From Mariprofundaceae bacterium (GTDB lineage Bacteria > Pseudomonadota > Zetaproteobacteria > Mariprofundales > Mariprofundaceae), in contig JAUZQO010000003.1 in assembly GCA_030950925.1 (NCBI GenBank), positions 42,057-106,056 of the forward strand: DNA of 64,000 bases. Direction: 5' to 3'. The position numbers and the translations under genes were made by a program. Each line of letters begins with the position of its first letter. The first letter of the stretch is position 1. Below the pieces are notes generated by a model that was not told the origin of the DNA, did not search any database, and saw only the letters and a program-made list of their open reading frames with translations. This document shows, piece after piece, positions 42,246 to 53,144 of this stretch.

Positions 42246-42324
42246 ATGAGCACCGTTGTTTTTATTTGACTGAGCCTAGCGATTTATGACCTACACATAT
42301 AAATCGTCGCAGTGCTCCTCAGTC
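42246..42324 (-). promoter_or_regulatory. S-adenosylhomocysteine (SAH) riboswitch
   Basis: On the minus strand the leader reads GACTGAGGAGCACTGCGAC, a variable A/T-rich hairpin, GCTAGGCTCAGTC, then AACGGTGCTCA. These are the conserved blocks of the SAH aptamer (GAGGAGCGCUGC, AGGCUCGG, AACGGCGCUCA) with compensating changes: GACTGAG pairs with CTCAGTC, and GAGCAC with GTGCTC. It lies immediately upstream of ahcY. Confidence 0.92.
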
Positions 42325-42332
42325 TAAAGCTT

Positions 42333-43502
42333 TTAAACGTTAAGGGCTGCTTTTAAAGCATCCACTTTATCTGTTTTTTCCCATGTAAATTCAGGAAGTT
42401 CGCGTCCAAAATGCCCATAAGCAGCCGTTTTTGTATAAATAGGACGCAATAAATCAAGTTCTTGCACAATACCTTTGGGGCGTAAATCAAACACTTGACG
42501 CACTGCATCGGCAAGCTTGGCTTCATCGACTTTGCCTGTACCAAATGTATTGACCATGACGCTGAGTGGGTGAGCTACACCAATGGCGTAAGCGACTTGC
42601 ACTTCACAACGATCCGCAAGTTCTGCTGCGACAATATTTTTCGCCACATAACGCATCATATAACATGCTGAACGATCGACTTTGGTTGGATCTTTTCCAG
42701 AAAATGCACCGCCACCGTGATGACCAAAACCACCATAGGTGTCCACAATAATTTTACGACCTGTCACACCACAATCACCCACCGGTCCACCAATGACAAA
42801 ACGCCCAGTTGGGTTAATATGGTATTCTGTTTTATCGTGTAACAAACCTGTTTTATCCAACACAGGATGAATAATTTCTTTCATGATGCCAGCCACTAAA
42901 TCGTCATGACTAATATCGGCTGAATGCTGTGAGGATAATACTACGGCATCAATGGCAACGGGTTTAAAATCTTCATAACGAACGGTGACTTGTGATTTTG
43001 CATCAGGGCGCAAATATTTTAACCGTCCACTTTTACGAACTTCCGCTTGTTTTTCCATCAATTGATGCGATAAATAAACAGGCATTGGCATCAACACATC
43101 CGTTTCATTGGAGGCATAACCAAACATTAAACCTTGATCCCCTGCACCTTGATCCAAATCAAGGCCTTCGCCTTCGTTTACACCTGCGGCAATATCCACA
43201 GATTGTTTATCCATCGTCACCAATACCGCACAGGATGCATAATCAAAACCCATTTCAGAAGAGTTATAACCAATCTCTTTGATGGTATTGCGTGCAATGG
43301 CTTGATAATCAATGGTGGCAGAGGTGGTAATTTCGCCCGATAAAACCACCATGCCTGTATTGACCATGGTTTCACATGCCACACGCGCTGTTGGGTCTTG
43401 TTTTAAAATCGCATCCAAAATACTGTCTGAAATTTGATCCGCCACCTTATCAGGATGACCTTCACCCACAGATTCCGATGTAAATACAAAGTTACCACTC
43501 AT
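42333..43502 (-). CDS. metK: S-adenosylmethionine synthetase
   Basis: Makes SAM from methionine and ATP. The 389-residue length and motifs are standard: [19 protein letters not shown] near the N-terminus, [13 protein letters not shown] near residue 120, the [20 protein letters not shown] stretch and [17 protein letters not shown] with the phosphate loop. It precedes the riboswitch and ahcY, so the pair recycles SAM and SAH; methionine synthase is not in the window. Confidence 0.97.
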   Translation of the reverse strand: MSGNFVFTSESVGEGHPDKVADQISDSILDAILKQDPTARVACETMVNTGMVVLSGEITTSATIDYQAIARNTIKEIGYNSSEMGFDYASCAVLVTMDKQSVDIAAGVNEGEGLDLDQGAGDQGLMFGYASNETDVLMPMPVYLSHQLMEKQAEVRKSGRLKYLRPDAKSQVTVRYEDFKPVAIDAVVLSSQHSADISHDDLVAGIMKEIIHPVLDKTGLLHDKTEYHINPTGRFVIGGPVGDCGVTGRKIIVDTYGGFGHHGGGAFSGKDPTKVDRSACYMMRYVAKNIVAAELADRCEVQVAYAIGVAHPLSVMVNTFGTGKVDEAKLADAVRQVFDLRPKGIVQELDLLRPIYTKTAAYGHFGRELPEFTWEKTDKVDALKAALNV

Positions 43503-43553
43503 TCATTGACTCCTCATTCATATACGTATTCAATGCTCAAGCGTAACAAGCAT

Positions 43554-44468
43554 TCAATTCAAAGCGAATTCGCGCTGTGAATAGCGATCTTTGGCTGTTA
43601 ATATTTTACACTGAAATAAGGGACTTTTTCCCGCATATATTTCTTCGCGCAACCACGTTTCTTCGGTCTCTCGATCAGCTTCGACCACCGACAAACTCCA
43701 CACGCCTTTTTTGCCATTTTTATTCAAAAAATCGGCTAACCAACGGTATCCTCGCTCTTTTAATGCATCTTTTTTACCAAAAGGAGCTGCCAGAGCAAAG
43801 ATTCTCACCTTGGGTGTACGCGCAGCATGCAATAGTTCACCCATGGCATATTTTTTTGATTTGGGAAGCGCATGTGCCAATAAGTGTAAGGTGGCTTGAG
43901 CATCGTTAACAGCACGGTGACCTTCAAAAAAATAGCCCAATTGATAAGCAATATAATCGAGTTTACGACTACCCACGCCTTCATCTTGCCAGTCCAAATC
44001 GGCAAAAGTGCAAGCCCAAGCCATATCTTTCACTTGCGGCAAACGGCGTTCCATCATGCGTCTGTCAAAGCCTGCATTGTGTGCAATCAACAACGTGGCT
44101 TTGTCCAACCATTGTTTGATTTCTACATCATCCAACTGCTGATTTTTGACCATGGCATCATCAATACCAGTCAATTCTTTGACAATCTCACTCAACGCTT
44201 CTTTTGGATCTTCAAAACCATCATAGGTATGCAATATGCGATAAATTTTACCTGTGCTGGCATCATATTCAAATGCCACAAAACCCAGCTCGATAATTTT
44301 ATCATGCTCAGTATCCAAACCTGTGGTTTCAGTATCCACGACCAAACCAATGCGTGGCATATCAGGTTTGCCTTCAAAGTATCGCTCAGGTGCTTGCAAA
44401 CGTTGTAAAACGCGATAATTACCTGAGGCTTGCAAGTGTTCAATGGCGGCTTGATCTTGGCTGTTCAT
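43554..44468 (-). CDS. DEDDh 3'-5' exonuclease, DNA polymerase III epsilon-like
   Basis: The 304-residue protein has the RNase T / DnaQ exonuclease domain. Exo I is [20 protein letters not shown] with the two acidic ligands, Exo [20 protein letters not shown], and Exo [19 protein letters not shown] with the DEDDh His and Asp. A C-terminal region of about 100 residues ([24 protein letters not shown]) resembles the extra domain of stand-alone DnaQ-like exonucleases. It overlaps tex by 4 bp. It is unlikely to be the replicative DnaQ because of the extension and its context. Confidence 0.85.
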   Translation of the reverse strand: MNSQDQAAIEHLQASGNYRVLQRLQAPERYFEGKPDMPRIGLVVDTETTGLDTEHDKIIELGFVAFEYDASTGKIYRILHTYDGFEDPKEALSEIVKELTGIDDAMVKNQQLDDVEIKQWLDKATLLIAHNAGFDRRMMERRLPQVKDMAWACTFADLDWQDEGVGSRKLDYIAYQLGYFFEGHRAVNDAQATLHLLAHALPKSKKYAMGELLHAARTPKVRIFALAAPFGKKDALKERGYRWLADFLNKNGKKGVWSLSVVEADRETEETWLREEIYAGKSPLFQCKILTAKDRYSQREFALN

Positions 44469-46810
44469 TTCTTCAATGCTTTGGCAAAGGCCATTTCTAA
44501 AGTACTCATTGGTGCAGATTTTTTACCATGTTGTTTTTGTTTTTGATGAAATTGGCGTTTCACTTTTTGTTGTGCGCTTTCGGGCTCACGTTTTAACACA
44601 TGTCCTGTCGCATCTTTGGTCCAACGTGGCTTTTCAAGCTCCAAGGGTGGAAGCTCATCATCTAAACGCATGGTCAAAGAAATTCGTTTCCGTTTCGCAT
44701 CAGATGCCAACACTTTAACCTTCACCACATCGCCTGTTTTCACCACTTTGCGAGGGTCCTCGACAAATTTACTCGCCAATGCTGAAATATGAACCAGACC
44801 ATCTTGATGCACGCCAACATCCACAAACGCACCAAAGTTTGCCACATTGGTGACCACACCCTCCAAAATCATGCCTTCTTTCAAATCTCGAATATCATTC
44901 ACACCTGAACGAAAGTGCGCAGTTTTAAATTCTGGACGTGGATCACGCCCTGGCTTTTCAAGCTCCACAAAAATATCCCGAATCGTCATTTCACCAAACA
45001 CATCATTCACAAAACCCTTGGCTTTCAGACCATGTAACAACGCAGCATTGCCCAACAATTCCGCCATACCCACACCCTTGCTTGCAGCGATGGATTCAAC
45101 GATGGGGTACGCTTCGGGATGCACACCCGATGCATCCAAGGCATTGTCACCGTCCAAAATACGCAAAAAACCAGCGCATTGCTCAAATGCCTTGGGGCCG
45201 ATGCCTTTGACTTGTTGAATTTCTTGGCGATTTGGGAAGCGCCCATGTTCATCGCGGTAAACCACGATACGTTCAGCTGTGCTTTTTCCCAAACCTGCGA
45301 CATAGGCCAGCAAATGGGCTGAGGCAGTATTCACATCCACGCCGACTTGGTTCACGCAATCTTCCACCACTGCATCCAAAGCACGTGCCAAACGGGTTTG
45401 GTTGACATCATGTTGATATTGTCCGACACCAATGGCTTTGGGTTCAATTTTCACCAATTCCGCCAAAGGATCTTGTAAACGACGGGCAATCGACACCGCA
45501 CCGCGCAAGGTTACATCCAAATCAGGAAATTCTTTGGCACCAATTTCTGAAGCCGAATACACAGATGCTCCTGCCTCTGAAACAATCACAGGCGTTAAAT
45601 GCAACTGTGGAAATTGCTCTTGTAAATCATGCACCAGTTTTTCAGTTTCACGCGAGCCTGTACCGTTACCAATCGCCACCAGATCCACCTGATGTTTATC
45701 AGCCAACACAGCCAAGGCAGCAATGGCTTCTTGCCAGCGTTTCGCTGGTGCATGGGGGTAAATCGTGGTGGTATCCAAGACCTTACCTGTCACATCCGTT
45801 ACTGCCACTTTTACACCCGTCCGAATGCCAGGGTCAAGCCCCATCGTAGCACGCGGTCCTGCTGGAGCTGCCAACAACAAATCGCGCAAATTATTGGCAA
45901 ACACCCGAATGGCTTCTTCTTCTGCTTTCGTTCTTAACGCCATCAACAAATCGACTTCCAAGTGCATCAACACCTTGGATTTCCAAGCCAAACGGACACA
46001 CTGTTGCAACCAATCATCGGCAGCCTCACCTTGATGGTGAATGTTGAGTGGTTGAGCCAGGGTTTGTTCACACCAAGTATGGGCTTGTTCTTCATCGACA
46101 GAAGGTAAAAGTTTTACCCGCAACATGCCTTCTTTTTGACCACGAAACAAAGCCAAAGCACGGTGGGATGGGATTTTTTTCCATGTTTCATCATAATCAA
46201 AGTAATCTTTGAATTTCTGCGCATCCTTCTCTTTTCTTTTCACCAGTGTGGCAGTCAATACAGCATGTTGCTGTAAATAATCACGCAAGGCGGCAAGCGC
46301 ATCGGCTTGTTCCGACAATTGTTCCATGATGATGTGTTGCGCGCCATTCAAAGCTGTTTGAACATCTATAATATCGTGTTCGACATTCAAAAATTCCGCT
46401 GCCACACTCTCAGGTTGCAGACGATGATCCAACAATATTTTTTGTGCCAAAGGCTCTAGTCCTGCTTCTTTTGCCATTTGGGCTTTGGTGCGACGACGTG
46501 GTTTATAAGGTAAATATAAATCTTCCAGCCGCGTCATGGTATCTGCGGTCTGAACATCCTTACGCAAGGCATCGTTTAACAAACCTTGTTCATCAATACT
46601 TTTTAAAATCGCGTTGCGGCGTGATGCCAGTTCACGTAAATAGCGCAAGCGATCTTCCAAGTAACGCAGTTGGGTATCATCCAGACCTTGCGTGATTTCT
46701 TTGCGGTAGCGGGCAATAAAAGGAACCGTTGCACCACCATCCAATAAGGTAACTGCCGCACTCACTTGTTGCATGGTCACATTTAATTCTTGGGCAATTT
46801 TTTTGATCAT
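44465..46810 (-). CDS. tex: Tex, RNA-binding transcription accessory protein
   Basis: The 781-residue protein has the full Tex layout. A helical N-terminal domain opens with [20 protein letters not shown]. The YqgF-like domain follows ([20 protein letters not shown]). Two helix-hairpin-helix motifs appear next ([20 protein letters not shown] and [18 protein letters not shown]). The S1 domain is near residue 640 ([20 protein letters not shown]), with a basic tail [19 protein letters not shown]. Tex-type proteins bind nucleic acids and affect transcription. The ATG at 46810 is well defined. Confidence 0.96.
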   Translation of the reverse strand: MIKKIAQELNVTMQQVSAAVTLLDGGATVPFIARYRKEITQGLDDTQLRYLEDRLRYLRELASRRNAILKSIDEQGLLNDALRKDVQTADTMTRLEDLYLPYKPRRRTKAQMAKEAGLEPLAQKILLDHRLQPESVAAEFLNVEHDIIDVQTALNGAQHIIMEQLSEQADALAALRDYLQQHAVLTATLVKRKEKDAQKFKDYFDYDETWKKIPSHRALALFRGQKEGMLRVKLLPSVDEEQAHTWCEQTLAQPLNIHHQGEAADDWLQQCVRLAWKSKVLMHLEVDLLMALRTKAEEEAIRVFANNLRDLLLAAPAGPRATMGLDPGIRTGVKVAVTDVTGKVLDTTTIYPHAPAKRWQEAIAALAVLADKHQVDLVAIGNGTGSRETEKLVHDLQEQFPQLHLTPVIVSEAGASVYSASEIGAKEFPDLDVTLRGAVSIARRLQDPLAELVKIEPKAIGVGQYQHDVNQTRLARALDAVVEDCVNQVGVDVNTASAHLLAYVAGLGKSTAERIVVYRDEHGRFPNRQEIQQVKGIGPKAFEQCAGFLRILDGDNALDASGVHPEAYPIVESIAASKGVGMAELLGNAALLHGLKAKGFVNDVFGEMTIRDIFVELEKPGRDPRPEFKTAHFRSGVNDIRDLKEGMILEGVVTNVANFGAFVDVGVHQDGLVHISALASKFVEDPRKVVKTGDVVKVKVLASDAKRKRISLTMRLDDELPPLELEKPRWTKDATGHVLKREPESAQQKVKRQFHQKQKQHGKKSAPMSTLEMAFAKALKK

Positions 46811-46906
46811 TATGCTCTCTCTTTATCTCATCAACATCTTTCAATCATTCAGAAGTACGCTTTCTAACCCACATCCAACAAGCTGCAAGTGGGTGCTGAC
46901 ACTCTG

Positions 46907-47515
46907 TTAAAACTTCGTTGCCCAAGTTGCCAATTCACCATACACAGGGTAAATTAACCAAGCTCCCAACAAGCCATCCAAGAGCGGACTGGCTGCCAAA
47001 AGTGTTACCACCATCAGCATACGTTTTTCGCGCATCCATCTGGTGTAAACCTGCATCCACGCCTTGAAAGGTTGATAACGCTTCAAGCATTCACCCATCA
47101 ATAGATTGGGTAGCGGCAAAACATGCATGCCCAACATACATAGGTTAAAAAACATGAATACTTTGGCCCACCAGTGGTGAATCGGCGGCAAACCAGTCGG
47201 CGCTAAGTGTGCTAAACTCCAACCATACAAAAGCAAACCAAGTACAGTTAAGAAGCCATGACTTAAAAAACGTACCCATGCAGCAAACAAACCATCTGAT
47301 AATGGACGTGCCAAACAAATAATCACACCTCGCGTGAATGCTATGGATGCTAAAAAAGGCAACCAAGTCCCCTTCCAGCCTACAGCATAAAAAGGGTGAG
47401 GCATGTTATGCTGACAAAAACGTTGTTCCATCCAGCAAACGACTGTCATGGATATCAAGATGGGTAACATATATAATGTTATTTCCTGAACAACAATATA
47501 GAGCCAAGTCCCCAC
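46907..47515 (-). CDS. integral membrane protein of unknown function
   Basis: The 202-residue hydrophobic protein has about five predicted membrane helices (for example LYMLPILISMTVVCWM, FLASIAFTRGVIICLA, LTVLGLLLYGWSLAHLA, FMFFNLCMLGMHVLPLPNLL, MLMVVTLLAASPLLDG). The GMHVLPLPNLLMGE segment faintly recalls M50-type inner helices, but there is no HExxH, so no enzymatic role can be claimed. It starts 2 bp after the lipoprotein gene stop and probably belongs to the same operon (argJ, NUDIX, lipoprotein, this gene). Confidence 0.7.
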   Translation of the reverse strand: MGTWLYIVVQEITLYMLPILISMTVVCWMEQRFCQHNMPHPFYAVGWKGTWLPFLASIAFTRGVIICLARPLSDGLFAAWVRFLSHGFLTVLGLLLYGWSLAHLAPTGLPPIHHWWAKVFMFFNLCMLGMHVLPLPNLLMGECLKRYQPFKAWMQVYTRWMREKRMLMVVTLLAASPLLDGLLGAWLIYPVYGELATWATKF

Positions 47516-47517
47516 CC

Positions 47518-48537
47518 TTATAAGCCTTTGCTGTTTGTCTTCTCTCTTAAACGCAACAACACTTCAACTTGCCCGAAGCTGCGTTGTAAATTAATATAAA
47601 CATCTGAACCATGCAGGGTCACGCCCGTGATTTCTCCTGAGTCATGACGTGCAATTTCACGCAAATGTTGTCCATCCCATGCCCATAAAAAAGATGGATC
47701 ATTATCATCGGTGATCCACAACCAACCCCGTTTTTCATCCCAAGCCAGGTTATCGGGATGAATCAAGGCATCATCCTCCAACCATGTCGTCACCTTGGGT
47801 AAGGCTTGGCTATCATCCAACATTAAAATGCGACCTGTTTTGGTTTCAGCCAACAAAACCTGTCCATTCGGTAAGGTTTCCATATCTTCAATGCGATTAA
47901 AATACTGACCATGCAATTTTTCAGCATCCAGCCGTGCATTTTTAGCATCGCGAATCGTCAACCAACCTTTATCTTTGTGTAAAACCTTGAGTTGGTGGCT
48001 ATGCAAATTATAACGATAAATACAACCCTCTTTCCATTCATCGGCCATATAAGCAAAGCGCCCATCCTTGGAAAAAGTTAAGCCTTCATGCTTAAAGTTT
48101 CCGACACGGTGTAAAGGCATAATGGCAGGGCTAGATGATGCCAAGGTGGCACGATCAACACGTTGTTCACTGGGTAACTTATCAGGTTCTGTAATACGCC
48201 AAAACAAACCATCTTTAAATTCTTCACCCAACCATAAACTACCATCGGGTGCCATTTTCAAAGCATCGGCTTTATGTAAGCCAAACAATAAAATATGTTG
48301 TTTTCCAGTCTCGATATTGATCGCCAATAAACTTGGAGCAAGTAAGCTGGCATTGCTTTCACAACTAATATACAACCATTTTTTATCTTGGGAAACAACG
48401 ATCATATCAGGATGGTGATTATGCCATGCTGAAAGGGAGTGAGAAGTCCAAGCTGGGTTCAGTTGAATGCCTGTGGGGTTCAATGTGCAAGATGTAAGCA
48501 ATAAAAAAAAAACCAAGCAATAGATGGTACGTTTCAT
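47518..48537 (-). CDS. lipoprotein with beta-propeller, DUF839/PhoX- or SMP-30-like
   Basis: The 339-residue protein begins with a lipoprotein signal (CLVFFLLLTSC, lipobox LTSC with Cys17). Repeated blade-like motifs follow: MIVVSQDKKWLYISCES, LKMAPDGSLWLGEEFKDG, HEGLTFSKDGRFAYMADEWK, NRIEDMETLPNGQVLLAETK, and IHPDNLAWDEKRGWLWITDD. Acidic residues at blade ends resemble the metal sites of PhoX/DUF839 and SMP-30 proteins, which are phosphatases or lactonases; activity cannot be assigned here. The ATG overlaps the NUDIX gene stop by 4 bp. Confidence 0.75.
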   Translation of the reverse strand: MKRTIYCLVFFLLLTSCTLNPTGIQLNPAWTSHSLSAWHNHHPDMIVVSQDKKWLYISCESNASLLAPSLLAINIETGKQHILLFGLHKADALKMAPDGSLWLGEEFKDGLFWRITEPDKLPSEQRVDRATLASSSPAIMPLHRVGNFKHEGLTFSKDGRFAYMADEWKEGCIYRYNLHSHQLKVLHKDKGWLTIRDAKNARLDAEKLHGQYFNRIEDMETLPNGQVLLAETKTGRILMLDDSQALPKVTTWLEDDALIHPDNLAWDEKRGWLWITDDNDPSFLWAWDGQHLREIARHDSGEITGVTLHGSDVYINLQRSFGQVEVLLRLREKTNSKGL

Positions 48538-48986
48538 GACTTTTCCTTCAAATACTCATCCAATTCATCCATCTGTAACATAACCATGATTTTTTGATTG
48601 GCTTCAGGCATAGGGTATGCCTCTAAATCATCACGTCGAACCCAAGCATATTCTGACTCAGCTTGGAAAGGTGTGGTATCATGACATTGGCATACGAAGA
48701 TGATGAAGTGCAGTGAACATTCATCATATACATGCGATGTTTTTCCCAAATGCCGCCAACGCTTACCTTGCAAGCCTGTTTCCTCACGTAGTTCACGCAC
48801 GGCCGCTTGTAGCGGTAATTCTTCACCTTCCACCTTGCCACCTGGTAGCGACCAAAATCCAGCACAATGCGCATCCTGCTTGCGTTGAAGCAACAACATC
48901 TCTTGATGCTCATTGAAGCAAGCCGTTAAAACAATGAGTTGTATGTCTTTAGGTTCGGTATTCAGCATTGATGACAATATACTCAT
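48534..48986 (-). CDS. NUDIX hydrolase, MutT-like
   Basis: The 150-residue protein carries a perfect NUDIX box, GGKVEGEELPLQAAVRELRE followed by ETGL, preceded by WSLPGG. It hydrolyses nucleoside diphosphate-X compounds; MutT-type 8-oxo-dGTP sanitation is plausible, as argJ-mutT neighbours are common in proteobacteria. ATG 48986 has AGGTGA upstream and overlaps the 3' end of argJ by 38 bp. Confidence 0.9.
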   Translation of the reverse strand: MSILSSMLNTEPKDIQLIVLTACFNEHQEMLLLQRKQDAHCAGFWSLPGGKVEGEELPLQAAVRELREETGLQGKRWRHLGKTSHVYDECSLHFIIFVCQCHDTTPFQAESEYAWVRRDDLEAYPMPEANQKIMVMLQMDELDEYLKEKS

Positions 48987-50160
48987 GGGTTAAATCACCT
49001 GTCCAAATGGTGGCTTCGGCATCGCCCAAGCCCAAATCAACATGCAGGGTAAACTCATCTTGAGCAAAGACTTTCATACCATCTTCATCGCGGTAATCAG
49101 GGTGTAAATTGCCAGCTTCAAGCATGGTGACATCACCCGCCTTTAAGCCGATTTTATGACGCTCAATCGCAATGCCTGCATTACCAATGGCAACAAGGAT
49201 ACGTCCCCAGTTGGCATCAGAGCCTGCAAAGGCTGTTTTAACCAAGGGTGATACAGCAATAGCGCGACCGACTGTCCGTGCATCTTCTTCTGTATGTGCG
49301 CCTGCTACGTTGATGGTGACAAATTTGCTAACGCCTTCACCATCGCGGGTAATCAATTGTGCTAATTCAATGCATAATTCAGTGAGTGCTTGTTCAAATT
49401 CAGTTGTGTCCTCTAAAGGTGCGTGACCCAAACCCATACCACTGGAAAGAAGGTATAAAGTATCATTGGTGGAGGTATCACCATCCACACTGATACAGTT
49501 GAATGAACGGTTGGCCACACGTTTAAGCATGGGTTGTAATTGCTCATGGGTCAGCGGTGCATCGGTGGCGACAAATGAAAGCATGGTTGCCATATTCGGA
49601 TGAATCATGCCGCTGCCTTTGGCTATGCCTGTAATAGTATAACCACCGACCTTTCGGGATGCCCACTTGGCAAAGGTATCGGTCGTGCGAATCGCATGGG
49701 CGGCATCTTGCCAGTGATTCGCATTAAGGCTTGTCACAACCTCATCCATACCTGCTGCAATACGATCAATCGGAAAAGCTTCCCCAACAACACCTGTGGA
49801 AGCGGATAATACTTGCTCTGACCCACACCCTGCCGCACTTGCAGCCAAATCAATCAACTGTTGTGACCAAACACGTTCCATCTCACCCACACCTGCATTG
49901 GCATTGCCTGCATTGCCGATAATGCAGCGGATGTTTTCACCATGGCTTGTGACAGCCGCTTCACCAAAATCAACACATGCGGCACGAAAGGTGTTTTGTG
50001 TGAATACACCCGCAGCATGGGCAGGAACATCGGCGACAATCAGCGTTAAATCTTGGCGTTGACCGATCAAATCGGTTGACTTTACACCGCATGATGCTGT
50101 GCCTATCCGAAAACCAGGGACGGGGAGTGGCTGTGATAATTCAGGAGGGTTGACTGCCAT
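48949..50160 (-). CDS. argJ: bifunctional ornithine acetyltransferase / N-acetylglutamate synthase
   Basis: Transfers the acetyl group from N-acetylornithine to glutamate in arginine synthesis. The 403-residue precursor is self-cleaved before the conserved Thr in KGSGMIHPNMATMLSF. Other motifs are FTQNTFRAACVDFG, IIGNAGNANAG, NRSFNCISVDGDTSTNDT and GSDANWGRILVAIGNAGI. It is probably bifunctional by family, though that cannot be proved from sequence. Confidence 0.96.
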   Translation of the reverse strand: MAVNPPELSQPLPVPGFRIGTASCGVKSTDLIGQRQDLTLIVADVPAHAAGVFTQNTFRAACVDFGEAAVTSHGENIRCIIGNAGNANAGVGEMERVWSQQLIDLAASAAGCGSEQVLSASTGVVGEAFPIDRIAAGMDEVVTSLNANHWQDAAHAIRTTDTFAKWASRKVGGYTITGIAKGSGMIHPNMATMLSFVATDAPLTHEQLQPMLKRVANRSFNCISVDGDTSTNDTLYLLSSGMGLGHAPLEDTTEFEQALTELCIELAQLITRDGEGVSKFVTINVAGAHTEEDARTVGRAIAVSPLVKTAFAGSDANWGRILVAIGNAGIAIERHKIGLKAGDVTMLEAGNLHPDYRDEDGMKVFAQDEFTLHVDLGLGDAEATIWTGDLTHEYIVINAEYRT

Positions 50161-50203
50161 AATTATTTAGTGTGTAGGTACACGCAGGCAAGCGTTACCC
50201 ATA

Positions 50204-50240
50204 AAATTCTGTGTTTATCTGAGTGCATCTGTGGCTATCC
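50204..50240. repeat. dispersed repeat between argJ and secA
   Basis: AAATTCTGTGTTTATCTGAG then TGCATCTGTGGCTATCC. It resembles the common dispersed element TCTGTGTTNATCTGTGNNCATCTGTGGCT. It fills the 89-bp secA-argJ gap. No gene is present there. Confidence 0.5.
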
Positions 50241-50249
50241 TTTGTTTCC

Positions 50250-52880
50250 TTAGCGTTTCCCGTGACACTGTTTGTATTTTTTACCCGAACCACAAGGGCA
50301 AGGCTCATTGCGTCCAACCTTGGGATATTTTCGCTTAAAGGTTTGCACAGGTTCTTCCTCTTCAACACGGTTATAAACGATTTGTTCAGGTTCTGGTTCA
50401 GGCGCAATGTCTTCTTGTTCCACTTGTACATTATAAAGCGTACGCATGGTTTTTTCACGCACTTCACCCAACATTTTCTCAAACAGCTCAAATGATTCAC
50501 GTTTATACTCTTGAATCGGTTGCTTCTGTGCATAACCACGCAAGCCCACACTTTGACGCAAATGATCCATCGCCAACAAATGCTCTTTCCAATGATGATC
50601 CAAGACTTGAAGAATCAACCATTTTTCAAAGCCACGCATTTGTTCCTCACCCGTTAAGGCTTCTTTGGTTTCCAGCACTTCTTTCATCAAGGTTAGAATT
50701 TTCTGTGTGCCATCTTCAGCATGATTGACATCATCAGCGTTCAAGGTGCTTTCCATGTCCGCTTCCATGCCCAAACGCTCTAGCAATGCGGCATTCAAGC
50801 CTTCAATATCCCATTCATCAGGGCGACCTGACAAAAACTCAGCACTTAAACGTTCAGCAAAATCTTCAGACATATCTTCAATCACATCATGCACCGATTC
50901 AGCTTCCAATAACTCACGGCGTTGTTCATAAATCACTTCACGCTGTTTGTTCATGACATCATCATATTCCAACAATTGTTTGCGAATATCGAAGTTGCGT
51001 CCTTCCACTTTTTTCTGTGAATTTTCAATGGCTTTGCTCACCCAAGGATGTTCAATAGCTTCACCTTTCTCAAAACCCATCTTGGTGAGCATGGATTGCA
51101 TTTTTTCACCACCAAAAATACGCATCAAATCATCTTCTAAGGACAAATAAAAGCGCGTTAAACCAGGATCGCCTTGACGACCAGAACGCCCACGCAATTG
51201 ATTATCAATACGACGTGATTCATGCCGTTCTGTCCCTAAAATATGTAAACCACCCGCTTCCACCACTTCAATATGCTCAGCATCACATTGCGCATGAATA
51301 GCGGCTTCACGTGTCGCACACTCTTCCTCCGATAATTTTGTAGGAAGCTGAGAAATCATCATGCTTGGGTTACCACCCAACATAATATCGGTGCCACGAC
51401 CGGCCATATTGGTGGCAATGGTCACCGCATCTTTTCGCCCTGCTTGCGCAACAATATCAGCCTCACGTTCATGATGTTTGGCATTCAACACTTCATGCGG
51501 CACATTCATTTTTTTCAACATATCCGATAAAGCTTCAGATTTATCAATGGATGTTGTACCGACAAGAATCGGTGCATGGGTGGTATGCGTTTCTGCAATA
51601 TCTTTGGCAATGGCTTCGTATTTATCTTCGGTATCACGGTAAATAAGGTCAGGCATATCTTTACGAATCATCGGCTTATTGGTGGGGACAATGACCACCT
51701 CCAAACCATAAATTTTGTGAAACTCTTCCGCTTCGGTATCGGCTGTACCTGTCATGCCTGATAACACACCATACATGCGAAAAAAATTTTGGAAGGTCAC
51801 CGATGCCAAGGTTTGATTTTCAGGTTGAACCGTCACGCCTTCTTTGGATTCTAAGGCTTGGTGCTGACCATCGGAGTAACGGCGACCTGGCATCATGCGT
51901 CCAGTGAATTCATCAATGATAATCACTTCGCCATTGCGTACAATATAATCCACTTCCCGAGCAAATAGGGTGTGGGCGCGCAAACATTGGGTGATAGCGT
52001 GATTTAGGTTAACATTATCTGGGTCATATAAATTCCCCTCTTTGAGTAAATCCGCCTCATAACAAAGTTTTTCGACATGTTCCATGCCATTTTCTGTAAA
52101 GGAAACGGCTTTATCTTGTTCATTTTTTTCGTAATCAGCGTCATCCAATTGCAGAATAATAGCATCAGCTTGACCGTATAACTCGGTGGCTTGCTCGGCA
52201 GGACCTGAAATAATCAAGGGTGTGCGGGCTTCATCCACCAAAATTGAATCCACTTCATCGACAATGGCAAAAGCATAATCACGTTGTACCAATTCTTCAT
52301 GGCTAAATGCCATATTATCACGCAAATAATCAAAACCAAACTCATTGTTCGTACCGTAAGTGATGTCCGATGCGTAGGCGGCTTGGCGTTCTTCATGGGT
52401 AATACCTGCCACAATCACACCCGTGGTTAAGCCCAAGAAGCTGTAAAGTTCACCCATTTGTTTGGCATCACGGCTGGCAAGATAATCATTCACTGTGACC
52501 ACATGCGCGCCTTTGCCAGCTAAGGCGTGCAAATAAACGGCCAAAGTCGCGGTTAAGGTTTTACCTTCACCTGTTTTCATTTCAGCAATTTTACCTTCAT
52601 GCAAAATGATCGCACCCACCAACTGTGAATCAAAATGACGCATACCCATGACACGTTTACTGGCTTCACGACATACGGCAAAAGCTTCAGGCAATAAGTC
52701 ATCCAAGGATTCATCAGCGCTCAATCGTTCACGAAATGCTTCTGTTTTCGCCGCAAGTTCCATTTCAGATAAATCTTGCATATGGGCTTCCAAGCCATTG
52801 ATTTTCTCTACAATAGGGTTGTAAAGCTTCAGAATACGGTCGTTACGGCTGCCAAAAATCTTGGTTAAAAATGAAAACAT
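50250..52880 (-). CDS. secA: preprotein translocase ATPase SecA
   Basis: Motor of the Sec export channel. The 876-residue protein has NBD1 with Walker [21 protein letters not shown] and the DEAD motif in [20 protein letters not shown]. The preprotein cross-linking domain follows, then NBD2 ([30 protein letters not shown]) and the helical scaffold. It ends with the SEC-C zinc motif [20 protein letters not shown], which binds SecB and ribosomes. The 264 bp upstream to dnaB hold no gene I can support. Confidence 0.98.
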   Translation of the reverse strand: MFSFLTKIFGSRNDRILKLYNPIVEKINGLEAHMQDLSEMELAAKTEAFRERLSADESLDDLLPEAFAVCREASKRVMGMRHFDSQLVGAIILHEGKIAEMKTGEGKTLTATLAVYLHALAGKGAHVVTVNDYLASRDAKQMGELYSFLGLTTGVIVAGITHEERQAAYASDITYGTNNEFGFDYLRDNMAFSHEELVQRDYAFAIVDEVDSILVDEARTPLIISGPAEQATELYGQADAIILQLDDADYEKNEQDKAVSFTENGMEHVEKLCYEADLLKEGNLYDPDNVNLNHAITQCLRAHTLFAREVDYIVRNGEVIIIDEFTGRMMPGRRYSDGQHQALESKEGVTVQPENQTLASVTFQNFFRMYGVLSGMTGTADTEAEEFHKIYGLEVVIVPTNKPMIRKDMPDLIYRDTEDKYEAIAKDIAETHTTHAPILVGTTSIDKSEALSDMLKKMNVPHEVLNAKHHEREADIVAQAGRKDAVTIATNMAGRGTDIMLGGNPSMMISQLPTKLSEEECATREAAIHAQCDAEHIEVVEAGGLHILGTERHESRRIDNQLRGRSGRQGDPGLTRFYLSLEDDLMRIFGGEKMQSMLTKMGFEKGEAIEHPWVSKAIENSQKKVEGRNFDIRKQLLEYDDVMNKQREVIYEQRRELLEAESVHDVIEDMSEDFAERLSAEFLSGRPDEWDIEGLNAALLERLGMEADMESTLNADDVNHAEDGTQKILTLMKEVLETKEALTGEEQMRGFEKWLILQVLDHHWKEHLLAMDHLRQSVGLRGYAQKQPIQEYKRESFELFEKMLGEVREKTMRTLYNVQVEQEDIAPEPEPEQIVYNRVEEEEPVQTFKRKYPKVGRNEPCPCGSGKKYKQCHGKR

Positions 52881-53144
52881 GGGGAGTGTGGCTCCAAAGG
52901 TAGCAAAATAGCGTTGATGTCAGCGTACTTACGCGTGCGCAGATATAAAACGCTGCGATTCTAGCGACCCCTTCACGGATGTCATCCAAGCATCTTACAT
53001 AGGGAAAATGTAAAGATTGCATGGACTGATAAACACTAAAACATTCACCCTACATGGCGACAGCAGCAACACCATCCAATAGCTGATAGAAAGTGTCAGT
53101 AGCAATCAAAAAGCGTCAATTTAAGCAACACAACGCGCATACCA

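Noticed and set aside
46867..46894. ACCCAC ... GTGGGT hairpin upstream of tex as a terminator
   Set aside because: The loop is 16 bases and no T-run follows on either strand.
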